Assembly: GCF_041751335.1 (NCBI RefSeq)
Contig: NZ_JBGSXS010000069.1
Coordinates: forward strand, 1-14,654
Source: Aquiflexum sp041751335
GTDB taxonomy: Bacteria > Bacteroidota > Bacteroidia > Cytophagales > Cyclobacteriaceae
Direction: 5' to 3'
Length of the DNA stretch: 14,654 nt
The notes beneath the pieces are model-generated. The model searched no databases. It saw only the letters and a program-made list of their open reading frames with translations, and was not told the DNA's origin. The stretch's first letter is position 1; the number at the start of each line of letters is the position of its first letter. Positions 8,801 through 14,177 of the stretch are shown here, piece after piece. A program made the translations under genes and the position numbers.

Positions 8801-8892
8801 GATATCACAGTACCGGAGACTATTCGGTCCTGACCGAATGCAGCCGACAAGATCAATACAAGTATTGACTTGATAAACAAAAACTTTCTCAT
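5869..8892 (-). CDS. SusC/RagA-family TonB-dependent outer membrane transporter
   Basis: This 1007-residue protein imports a substrate across the outer membrane with energy from TonB. It has a signal peptide (about 1-20, ending AAFG), then a carboxypeptidase-regulatory-like domain (about 24-98, with SGTVISAEDGFVMPGVTVMV), a TonB-box-like stretch LEEFVVTGYS (102-111), and the plug domain. The plug carries the SusC signature NDIESIEILKDAASAAIYG (207-225) and ANGVVIITTRKG (229-240). The rest is a long beta-barrel ending in an aromatic Phe (YTLGIQAGF), as expected for BAM-dependent assembly. No N-terminal STN signalling domain is present, so it should not drive an anti-sigma cascade directly. It is the first gene of a four-gene operon, with a long A/T-rich upstream region holding a candidate promoter. 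Substrate unknown. Confidence 0.97.
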   Translation of the reverse strand: MRKFLFIKSILVLILSAAFGQDRIVSGTVISAEDGFVMPGVTVMVKGTMIGTATDLDGKYSLSVPESNNVLVFRFIGSVFQEALVDNRSNVNVSLKPDTKSLEEFVVTGYSVQAKREITGAVSSVKGELIENLPMQSFDRALQGRAAGVHVSSANGLPGGAVNIRIRGTGSINAGNEPLYVVDGVQINSRDDATFTQSNPLAFLNTNDIESIEILKDAASAAIYGAQAANGVVIITTRKGKQGKAQFNFNSFVGSSQPLKFLDVYNSQEWYQLRKEAWSNTGSPIAVANTLNNMGILPSNWQSLSPEQLDAVAADLSTYDWQRQMIGSGSLQNYELAVSGGDDRTLFRISGSYNYQESTFKPVDFERGTLSIALSHQANPRLRIENSLNISTFGQNIPFATSGSFLGNPAFSSSLILPHNAIFNEDGSFNTNIAGVLNQNIAMVNAYNSGSQRTNTLVGNLGANYQIMENLIFRSLVGLDYRMVQGEQFRDPRTPDGAGIRGRASAQSNWNVNFITTQTLNWFKTFAFDHTVSVLGGMEYRSETNEGLFGSAIGFPSFEFRTIQSGATPENISAFWSGYRRIGSFASVNYDFRKKYMLTLTGRYDGSSRFGMDTQYGFFPSVRVGWYLKEESFLRNSDIISELKIRASYGKTGNDQIGNFSARGLYGAAGNYAGAGGIRPLGLENRNLSWEINQSINFGVDFGLLSNRFIGSVDLFNRKSKDLLLDLPVIASNGFTSVTTNVGELMNRGIELELTAINLERGGFKWSTSFNYTYIENEITKLYGNNMFLPSDPSIAVGHSLGTHFTQQYAGVNPATGRPMWYDRNGNITYQPVAEDRVYLGNSLPSHYGGIQNAFYFKGFEAIVFFNYEYGRIIPDGQYNSLRENGTRLTTNALREVADRRWTSPGQITDIPRPYAGGPEVRSVNMNTGSAVLLKADYIRLKQLTLAYNFKPELIRGLGLSTVRIFAQGINLWTYTDYPGYDPEFLGAATGIIPQTKNYTLGIQAGF

Positions 8893-8974
8893 ATTTAGGT
8901 GAAGAGCAAATAATTTTACCCAATTTTATCCTTTAACTTTAAATATTACAATATTTTTCAAAAAAATAATATAT

Positions 8975-8982
8975 CAAAGATA
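8975..8982 (-). promoter_or_regulatory. Candidate -7 promoter element for the susC operon
   Basis: The minus strand reads TATCTTTG, an exact TAnnTTTG match 82 bases before the susC ATG, which would give a leader of roughly 75 nt. No TTG stands at the usual -33 spacing (T-rich sequence occupies it). The element forms one half of the palindrome at 8975-8991. Confidence 0.4.
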
Positions 8983-8991
8983 AAATCTTTG
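8975..8991. repeat. 17-bp palindrome overlapping the susC promoter candidate
   Basis: CAAAGAT (8975-8981), AAA, ATCTTTG (8985-8991): perfect 7-bp arms with a 3-base centre. The overlap with the -7 match suggests a repressor or activator operator, though symmetry could arise by chance in A/T-rich DNA. Confidence 0.45.
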
Positions 8992-9189
8992 TAAAAATTA
9001 AATTTGGTAATAAACTAAAATAGTTTTCTTTTTTAATCTATTACTTTAATTAATAATAATATTTTAAAATTAAAATACTTATTTATACTAAATACCAAAA
9101 TTTAATTTTTTTTTAATTTCTTAAATAATTTCTTGAATTTTCATCAGATTTTTAGAGAAAAAATCGAAAAGTAACCTATCTGTCAAATT

Positions 9190-9208
9190 AATTAGTTCAT
9201 AACTAATT
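9190..9208. repeat. 19-bp palindrome in the susC upstream region
   Basis: AATTAGTT (9190-9197), CAT, AACTAATT (9201-9208): perfect 8-bp arms around a 3-base centre, about 300 bases upstream of susC. Same arm/centre design as the palindrome at 8975-8991 but a different sequence. Possible distal regulator site. Confidence 0.4.
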
Positions 9209-9363
9209 TGCTATCTAGCTCATAATCAATACTTTTTTCAATAATAATTAAAATATTTAGACACATTAAAGCGTATTTCACAGCGAAAAAAATGCATCGA
9301 AACTCATTTTGTAGTTGTTTTTAAATATTTTTCACAAAAAATTAATTTATTTATATTATTCAT

Positions 9364-9403
9364 ATTTAAAATAATACTATTTATTTAAAATAATTTAAAA
9401 TAT
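9364..9403. repeat. Short A/T direct repeats downstream of the OmpA-family gene
   Basis: ATTTAAAATAAT occurs at 9364-9375 and again at 9383-9394, with a partial third copy (ATTTAAAATAT) at 9393-9403. Offsets are 19 and 10 bases, near multiples of the helical turn, which may favour DNA bending. Low complexity makes chance likely. Confidence 0.35.
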
Positions 9404-9425
9404 AAGATTAAAAAAGCCAGAATAC

Positions 9426-11354
9426 TTATTGGATGGACACTGTAATCCTTCTATTGAGTGCCCTGTTTTCTGCTGTGTCATTAGGCACCATTGGCTCACT
9501 CTGACCTTTACCCACGGCATCTACCCTGCTTTCTTTAATGCCATTTTTAAGCAAATACACGCGTACACTCTCTGCCCTCCTTTTACTCAGATTTTCATTA
9601 TATCCTGCATTTCCTACATTGTCAGTATGACCTATGATATTGATCGAAACTTTTGGATTTTCAATTAAAAAGGCTTGAAGCCTTTTTAACGAACTCATGG
9701 ATTCAGGCTTAAGGTCATCTTTGTCAAAATCAAAAAAAATGTTTTCGAAAATAAACTCTTCGCCAGGCGCTATTGGAATAAGGGTTACCAAGAGATTTTT
9801 CTGGTCTTTCAAGTTATCTTTTTCCACATTATAGATTTTGGGTAGATAACCTTCTTTTTCCACATATAAGCCGGAAAAAGCTTTATCTGGATATAGCATC
9901 ATGAAATCTCCTGTTTTCCCATCTGATCTGAACTCATAAAGGGTACTGTCATTACTCAGGCTGACCAATGAAAGTCTTGCATCTATGGGTTCTCCTGTTT
10001 TTCCATTGAGAACTTTTCCTTGGGTCACAATGAGGTTTTCACCCAATGCTATCTCCTCTGGAAATTTGAACCTATATAAAAAAGACCTCTCTACTTTATT
10101 GCCTATATAAGTACTCTCGGTATAGTAGGCATAATCTTTTTGGGCTGTGATAAACAACGAGTATTGATCCTGCTGGTCATTGATAGGATAACCCAGATTT
10201 TCAGGTTCCGAAAATTCTCCATTTACAACCCTGGAAACAAATAAATCCAGACCACCAAATCCACGGTGACCACTTGAAGCAAAAAACAATATTTCATTGT
10301 TGAAATAAATAAAGGGAGAAACCTCATCTTTGGGTGAATTCACTTTGGACCCAAGATTCTTAGCTTCTGACCAAGATCCATCAGGCATCCTTAGCGTGTA
10401 ATAGATATCATTGCCCCCATATCCTCCTCTGCGGTTTGAGGAGAAGAACATGATTCTGCCATCAGCAGATAAAGATGGCTGTGAATCCCAAAATCTTGAA
10501 TTCACATTTTTACCCATGTTAAGAGGACGCTGCCAAGTGTCGTTGATTTTGTAAACAATATATAGGTCACAGTCACCCAATGTATCTGGCGTTTCACAGG
10601 AAGAGAAAATCAGGATATTACCATCTGCGGAAATGGTACAGGTACCTTCATTATAGTTGGTATTGATGTTTCTGGATATGCTTTGGGGGTCTGACCATAT
10701 CTGTTGTTCTTCTGAAAAATAACTGACAAAAATATCCTCATGTTCAAAATTCTGTAATCCATCTCTTTTTACAAAAATAATCTTTTTACTATCCGCGGTC
10801 AGGACTGGAAAGTACTGAAGTTTAAATTGATTCAATGGATAAGGCAAGATTTCCTTTTCTATCAAAAGAACATTCTCCAACTGATTTTCCAGAAATCTGA
10901 CTTGGAACTTTGTTTCCTTGTATTCATTTACTCTCTTGAAACTTGGATCCAACAGTATATCTGCCATCCCAAATTGCTCAATAGCTTTTTGAAATTCTCC
11001 TATAGCTAAGTAGGAATGAAGATTGAGCCAGTTAAATTCTCCTTTTAGATGATTTGAGGCTTTTGAAGAGGTACGCGCTCTAGCTTCTCCCTTTGCCGAA
11101 ATTTCCAAGGCTTCATTCGGATCTCCTTTTGTCAGGAATATTCTTCCCATCTTGAGATAGGATTCCAAAAAGCTTGCCTCCCTTTGAATTGAGGCCTTAT
11201 ATTTCAATATGGCATCATCATATTGTCTCCTTTGAACCAATTCGTCCCCCTCTTGATGAAGTTTGATTGCTCGACTGTCAATGATCGTATATGTTTGTCC
11301 AAAGGAAGTATGGACAAATAAAACCATCATCAATAAAAAGGCAGCTGATTTCAT
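9426..11354 (-). CDS. OmpA-family protein with TPR, PD40 propeller and CRD-like domain (PorE-like architecture)
   Basis: The ATG at 11352-11354 gives 642 residues opening with a signal peptide MKSAAFLLMMVLFVHTSFG; a longer frame reaches 11423 but would overlap queE. Order of parts: TPR-like helices (about 30-150), PD40/WD40-like repeats (about 178-435, with SADGNILIFSS, SADGRIMFFSSNRRGGYGG and FNNEILFFASSGHRGFGG), a carboxypeptidase-regulatory-like domain (about 443-530, VLNGKTGEPIDARLSLV), and a C-terminal OmpA-like peptidoglycan-binding domain (534-642, FFDFDKDDL, HTDNVGNAGYNENLSKRRAESV). Asp578 and Arg592/593 fit the diaminopimelate-binding residues. The order is that of PorE, a type IX secretion component of Porphyromonas gingivalis. 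PorE is a lipoprotein and this one lacks a lipobox, and Bacteroidota carry several such paralogues, so secretion function is only possible. It follows queE after 4 bases. Confidence 0.9.
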   Translation of the reverse strand: MKSAAFLLMMVLFVHTSFGQTYTIIDSRAIKLHQEGDELVQRRQYDDAILKYKASIQREASFLESYLKMGRIFLTKGDPNEALEISAKGEARARTSSKASNHLKGEFNWLNLHSYLAIGEFQKAIEQFGMADILLDPSFKRVNEYKETKFQVRFLENQLENVLLIEKEILPYPLNQFKLQYFPVLTADSKKIIFVKRDGLQNFEHEDIFVSYFSEEQQIWSDPQSISRNINTNYNEGTCTISADGNILIFSSCETPDTLGDCDLYIVYKINDTWQRPLNMGKNVNSRFWDSQPSLSADGRIMFFSSNRRGGYGGNDIYYTLRMPDGSWSEAKNLGSKVNSPKDEVSPFIYFNNEILFFASSGHRGFGGLDLFVSRVVNGEFSEPENLGYPINDQQDQYSLFITAQKDYAYYTESTYIGNKVERSFLYRFKFPEEIALGENLIVTQGKVLNGKTGEPIDARLSLVSLSNDSTLYEFRSDGKTGDFMMLYPDKAFSGLYVEKEGYLPKIYNVEKDNLKDQKNLLVTLIPIAPGEEFIFENIFFDFDKDDLKPESMSSLKRLQAFLIENPKVSINIIGHTDNVGNAGYNENLSKRRAESVRVYLLKNGIKESRVDAVGKGQSEPMVPNDTAENRALNRRITVSIQ

Positions 11355-11358
11355 GGGA

Positions 11359-11988
11359 TTAAGGTATGTCCATAAATTTATGGGTTTGCAGCGATATTTT
11401 CCAATTTGGAAAGGATTTAACATAATTTATGATTTGCTCGGTCATAATTCCCCGCTTACTCCATTCAGGTTGAAGCAATTTTTTACAGGAATCTTTGACC
11501 TTTTGCGCATGCTGTTCAGCAAAATCAAAATCAGACTTATGGTAGATTACCACCTTCAATTCATCAGCAAAACTATATATGTCCGGATGGGGATTTTTGA
11601 ATTTTTTGGGTGAAAAACATATCCAATCAAAATCTCCTGTTACTGGGTAAACTCCCGATGTTTCAATATGGATTTTAAAACCATACTCATGCAATAACGC
11701 TGTCAAAGGTTCTAAGTTATACATCAAAGGCTCACCACCGGTAATGACAACAAGTCTTCCGGGATATTCCAATGCAGCAGTAACTATTTCATGAATGCTG
11801 GTAATTGGCCATTTTCCTGCATCCCAAGAATCCTTAACATCGCACCAAACACAACCCACGTCACAGCCTCCCAATCTTATAAAATAAGCTGCCGAACCAG
11901 TATGCACTCCCTCTCCCTGAATGGTATAAAATGTTTCCATCACAGGGAGCATCTTCCCCGCTTTTATTTCTTCTTTTGTATTTTCCAT
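11359..11988 (-). CDS. queE: 7-carboxy-7-deazaguanine synthase QueE (radical SAM)
   Basis: QueE turns 6-carboxytetrahydropterin into 7-carboxy-7-deazaguanine by a radical SAM ring contraction, the committed step towards preQ0, preQ1 and queuosine. The 209-residue protein shows the substrate-side opening PVMETFYTIQGEGVHTG (15-31), the 4Fe-4S motif Cys42-x3-Cys46-x2-Cys49, the SAM-binding ITGGEPL (82-88), ETSG (109-112), and the C-terminal LQTHKFMDIP typical of the family, so it is complete. The spacing is the common CX3CX2C form, unlike the E. coli variant. The ATG at 11986-11988 is used; an internal Met13 is less likely. A hairpin and A-rich tail precede it directly and resemble a preQ1 aptamer. 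The OmpA-family gene begins 4 bases after its stop, so the two are likely coupled, which is a curious pairing with no clear functional link. Confidence 0.95.
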   Translation of the reverse strand: MENTKEEIKAGKMLPVMETFYTIQGEGVHTGSAAYFIRLGGCDVGCVWCDVKDSWDAGKWPITSIHEIVTAALEYPGRLVVITGGEPLMYNLEPLTALLHEYGFKIHIETSGVYPVTGDFDWICFSPKKFKNPHPDIYSFADELKVVIYHKSDFDFAEQHAQKVKDSCKKLLQPEWSKRGIMTEQIINYVKSFPNWKISLQTHKFMDIP

Positions 11989-12019
11989 AATTTTTGATGA
12001 AGCGGGTTATTGAACCGCT
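11984..12019 (-). promoter_or_regulatory. Candidate preQ1-I-type riboswitch in the queE leader
   Basis: On the minus strand, a 5-bp stem AGCGG/CCGCT (12019-12015 with 12005-12001) encloses the 9-base loop TTCAATAAC. It is followed by an A-rich tail TCATCAAAAATT and the queE ATG. In known preQ1-I aptamers (B. subtilis, T. tengcongensis) a 5-bp stem ending GG/CC encloses a loop that ends in the recognition cytosine. In T. tengcongensis that cytosine follows UAA, exactly as here (TAAC). An A-rich strand then returns to form a pseudoknot. Here loop bases TCAA could pair with TTATGG, which contains the start codon: A-U, A-U, C-G and U-G pairs around one bulged A. The loop is one base shorter than in T. 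tengcongensis. Ligand binding is inferred from resemblance and gene context. Confidence 0.5.
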
Positions 12020-12046
12020 GAGCGATAAAATTTGAAATTTGGATTG

Positions 12047-12054
12047 CAAAGGTA
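12047..12054 (-). promoter_or_regulatory. Candidate -7 promoter element for queE
   Basis: The minus strand reads TACCTTTG, an exact TAnnTTTG match. Transcription starting some 7 bases downstream would give a leader of about 50 nt that contains the whole hairpin and A-rich tail before the queE ATG. No TTG sits at the ideal -33 spacing. The site is 35-42 bases downstream of the GNAT gene's stop, so queE would not depend on that gene's transcript. Confidence 0.45.
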
Positions 12055-12088
12055 TAGGAAAATCACAATAATGGCTAAAAATCAACAA

Positions 12089-12550
12089 TCATAAATCCAT
12101 CTCCATTTTCACATCACATCGGCTGTATTTGCCACATTCCGGCACCAATTCTTTAAATCCAAGCTTTTTGTAAAGATGTAGTGCTGCTACAAGCTTACTG
12201 TTGGAATAAAGGATGACCTTATTCGCTCCCATTATTTTTGCTTTTTTCAAGATTGCTTGACCGAGCAATAGTCCGGCTTTTTTCCCTTGTGCTTCAGGAA
12301 TAACTCCCATCTTAATCATTTCAAATACACCCTCCTCCACCTTACTCAAACCCACAGTACCAATGATTTCTTCTCCATCTTTTGCAAATAAAATAGCGCC
12401 GCCTTTATCCAAAATTGTTTCTTCAGGGTTTTCCAATTGTAGCAAGTCAATCGGTTCAAGGTTAAAATAATGCTCAACCCATTGTTTGTTGATCCTTTCA
12501 AAATGGGGCTGCAGTTCTGGTGAATATTCTATGATATTTAAGGAAGACAT
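12089..12550 (-). CDS. GNAT-family N-acetyltransferase
   Basis: GNAT enzymes move an acetyl group from acetyl-CoA to an amine. The 153-residue protein fits a single GNAT fold: substrate-side N-terminus (1-55), strands IIGTVGLSKVEEGVFEMIKM (62-81), the acetyl-CoA pyrophosphate-binding motif VIPEAQGKKAGLLLGQAI (83-100, with the Q-x-x-G-x-G/A-type loop QGKKAG), and the C-terminal ALHLYKKLGFKEL (123-135) typical of the family. The acceptor cannot be told from sequence; similar Bacteroidota proteins act on small molecules or are uncharacterised. It stands alone between a strong terminator upstream and the queE promoter candidate downstream. Confidence 0.9.
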   Translation of the reverse strand: MSSLNIIEYSPELQPHFERINKQWVEHYFNLEPIDLLQLENPEETILDKGGAILFAKDGEEIIGTVGLSKVEEGVFEMIKMGVIPEAQGKKAGLLLGQAILKKAKIMGANKVILYSNSKLVAALHLYKKLGFKELVPECGKYSRCDVKMEMDL

Positions 12551-12590
12551 GTCTTTTTTGATTTAAAAAGATGATAGTTGAAATTTAGAA

Positions 12591-12630
12591 CAAAAAAGCC
12601 AAGTTTGGGAATCCAAACTTGGCTTTTTTG
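12591..12630. terminator. Strong bidirectional-type intrinsic terminator after ogt
   Basis: Perfect 18-bp arms (12591-12608 and 12613-12630) enclose the 4-base loop GAAT. The core GCCAAGTTTGG/CCAAACTTGGC is flanked by an A-run on one side and a T-run (TTTTTT) on the other, so it can terminate in both directions. It lies 40 bases after the ogt stop and 41 bases before the GNAT start, so it mainly ends the ogt transcript. Confidence 0.92.
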
Positions 12631-12669
12631 TGGTCTTATTAAATGAAATTTTGGCCTTACCCCCAACAT

Positions 12670-13155
12670 TTAAAATTGTATAGGGACTTGCTTACCCACC
12701 TTCTCCTTTTGCTCAATTTCGAGTAACTGCGATTTTCTCCAAAGTCCGCCAGCATATCCAATCAGTTGACCATATTTGCCTACAATTCTGTGACAGGGCA
12801 ACATGATCAAAATAGGATTAGCACCTATCGCAGTGCCCACTGCCCTAACAGCTTGAGGATTTCCGATATTGACTGCAATTTTTTCGTAGGAACTTGTTTT
12901 TCCAAATGGAATTTTATTGACTTCCATCCATACCTTGTGCTGAAAGTCCGTTCCTCCAAAAGCAACAGGAATGTCAAAGGTTTTTTGTTTCCCCTGAAAA
13001 TAAAGACCTAATTGAATCCTAATGTCCATCAATAAACCATCCAAAAATTTATCAGTTTCCGGAAGATCCGTAAACTGAAGTTTTACAAGATAGTCATCCC
13101 ATGTTTCGACTAAAACATTCCCCAAAGGGGTTCTCATTACCGCATTATCTCTCAT
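12670..13155 (-). CDS. ogt: Methylated-DNA--protein-cysteine S-methyltransferase (O6-alkylguanine-DNA alkyltransferase)
   Basis: This suicide repair protein takes alkyl groups from O6-alkylguanine onto its own cysteine. Numbered from the GTG at 13206 (178 residues), it shows the active site LPCHRIVG with Cys138, the DNA-binding helix QAVRAVGTAIGANP (118-131) holding the arginine finger Arg121 and the hinge Asn130, Tyr107 of TSSYEKIA, and the family's FQHKVWMEVNKIPFGKT (88-104). I use the ATG at 13153-13155 because the protein then opens MRDNAVMRTPLGNVLVE, close to the usual family start, giving 161 residues. The GTG would add an unusual tail, and another ATG is at 13137. No Ada-type regulatory domain is present. 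It lies 253 bases downstream of an S24-type repressor gene on the same strand, so damage-linked control is conceivable. Confidence 0.94.
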   Translation of the reverse strand: MRDNAVMRTPLGNVLVETWDDYLVKLQFTDLPETDKFLDGLLMDIRIQLGLYFQGKQKTFDIPVAFGGTDFQHKVWMEVNKIPFGKTSSYEKIAVNIGNPQAVRAVGTAIGANPILIMLPCHRIVGKYGQLIGYAGGLWRKSQLLEIEQKEKVGKQVPIQF

Positions 13156-13286
13156 GATTACTGATCTGTTAAGGTTAATACTCAATTTGTCAATAAACAC
13201 TTCCACACTATGTTAGTACAACGGAATAAAACTCATTTTGTCTTTTCAAAAAACAATTAATTTCAAAAAGATTTTCTATTGATTAC

Positions 13287-13301
13287 AGATTTATAAAATC
13301 T
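13287..13301. repeat. Short inverted repeat upstream of ogt
   Basis: AGATTT (13287-13292), ATA, AAATCT (13296-13301) lies between the S24 repressor stop and ogt. The arms are only 6 bp in A/T-rich DNA, so it may be a weak terminator hairpin, an operator or chance. Confidence 0.25.
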
Positions 13302-13408
13302 AAACATCCAAAACAAGCCATTCATCAAATTGTAAAAACAGACAAATTAAGGTACGAAAAAAGAATACGACTTAGATGATTTACAACTTAATTCTGGTCA
13401 AATATTCC

Positions 13409-14104
13409 TTATACCATCATCAATCTAAACATCCATACTTCTCTTACAGCATTGATATCTACCTCAAATGGCTTATAAATCGGGTTGGATGAGCAGAGCA
13501 AAAGCCGTTCGCTGTCCTTGATTTGATTATAGGCAAGTTTAAATGTTACGCCATCACTTTCCGTTACAATTACATATTTGCCACCATCTTTGATAGCCGT
13601 CCAATCATCAATATATTCACATACGATCCATGCACCATCTGGAATCGGAAGCATGGAGTCCCCATCCACTTGAAAAACACGGTACTTTTTGTCCTGTGGC
13701 AAAAAAGGGAGGTTAAACCTGGGCAATTCTTCTATAAAATCTGGATCAGAAAAACCTGCCAAATAACTGGCTTTGACCTTTTGGGAGACAACTTCTATCA
13801 GTTCACGGCCATCTGCGTCCACAGTGGTAGCCAAAACACGCAGGTTTCTCCCTTTGAGAAATTGATCTGTTTCCAGTAACTCTCTCATTTTATATTCAGA
13901 AAGATCTTCCAATTTTTTTCTCAACAGAATATCCACAGACACACCCAAATAATCCGAGATCAAAATCACCGTGTCTAAAGGAGGATTGACATTCAATTCA
14001 TACCCTGCAAGTTTTGACCTGCTGATGCCAATGGCACTTGCCATATTTTCTTGGGTAATCGATTTCCTTTTTCTAAGGACTTTAATATTGGAATTGAGGT
14101 ACAT
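13409..14104 (-). CDS. XRE-family repressor with LexA-like S24 peptidase domain
   Basis: The 231-residue protein joins an N-terminal Cro/CI-type helix-turn-helix (about 6-62, with ITQENMASAIGISRSKLAGYE) to a C-terminal S24 (LexA/CI-like) self-cleavage domain. The catalytic pair is Ser150 (VDGDSMLP) and Lys189 (DGVTFKLAY), 39 residues apart as in LexA relatives. The linker holds Ala116-Gly117 (YLAGFSDPDF), a plausible Ala-Gly cleavage bond. Such proteins repress genes until DNA damage or another signal triggers autocleavage. It begins 73 bases after the beta-barrel gene's stop; a palindrome sits 25-41 bases before its ATG, suggesting autoregulation. The alkyltransferase gene follows on the same strand. 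It may be a chromosomal stress regulator of a type common in Cytophagales; no phage genes are near. Confidence 0.92.
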   Translation of the reverse strand: MYLNSNIKVLRKRKSITQENMASAIGISRSKLAGYELNVNPPLDTVILISDYLGVSVDILLRKKLEDLSEYKMRELLETDQFLKGRNLRVLATTVDADGRELIEVVSQKVKASYLAGFSDPDFIEELPRFNLPFLPQDKKYRVFQVDGDSMLPIPDGAWIVCEYIDDWTAIKDGGKYVIVTESDGVTFKLAYNQIKDSERLLLCSSNPIYKPFEVDINAVREVWMFRLMMV

Positions 14105-14128
14105 AGATTTTCAATTGGTGGGATAAAA

Positions 14129-14145
14129 ATATTAAATGTTAATAT
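14129..14145. promoter_or_regulatory. Candidate operator palindrome upstream of the S24 repressor gene
   Basis: ATATTAA (14129-14135), ATG, TTAATAT (14139-14145): perfect 7-bp arms with a 3-base centre, 25 bases before the repressor ATG. A third copy of the half-site ATATTAA is at 14168-14174. XRE/CI-type repressors bind such symmetrical sites; the assignment is by position only. Confidence 0.4.
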
Positions 14146-14177
14146 GGTTAGCAAAAAAATGTTGATAATATTAAACC

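Larger units (their letters stand above)
8893..9425. other. Long A/T-rich intergenic region upstream of susC
   Basis: About 530 bases without a credible gene on either strand and clearly richer in A/T than the flanking genes. It separates the OmpA-family stop from the susC start. It holds a TAnnTTTG match inside a palindrome (8975-8991), a second palindrome (9190-9208) and closely spaced A/T direct repeats (9364-9403). I see no tRNA, no G/C-rich terminator hairpin after the OmpA-family gene, and no small open frame worth calling. Confidence 0.6.

Noticed and set aside
11355..11423. N-terminal extension of the OmpA-family protein
   Set aside because: It would overlap the end of queE and place 23 residues before a normal signal peptide.
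11861..12088. 75-residue minus-strand frame between the GNAT gene and queE
   Set aside because: It overlaps the 5' part of queE in another frame, covers the promoter and hairpin leader, and has no family-like features.
13156..13206. GTG-initiated N-terminal extension of ogt
   Set aside because: The ATG at 13155 gives the usual family opening; the added 17 residues have no counterpart that I recognise, though this is not certain.
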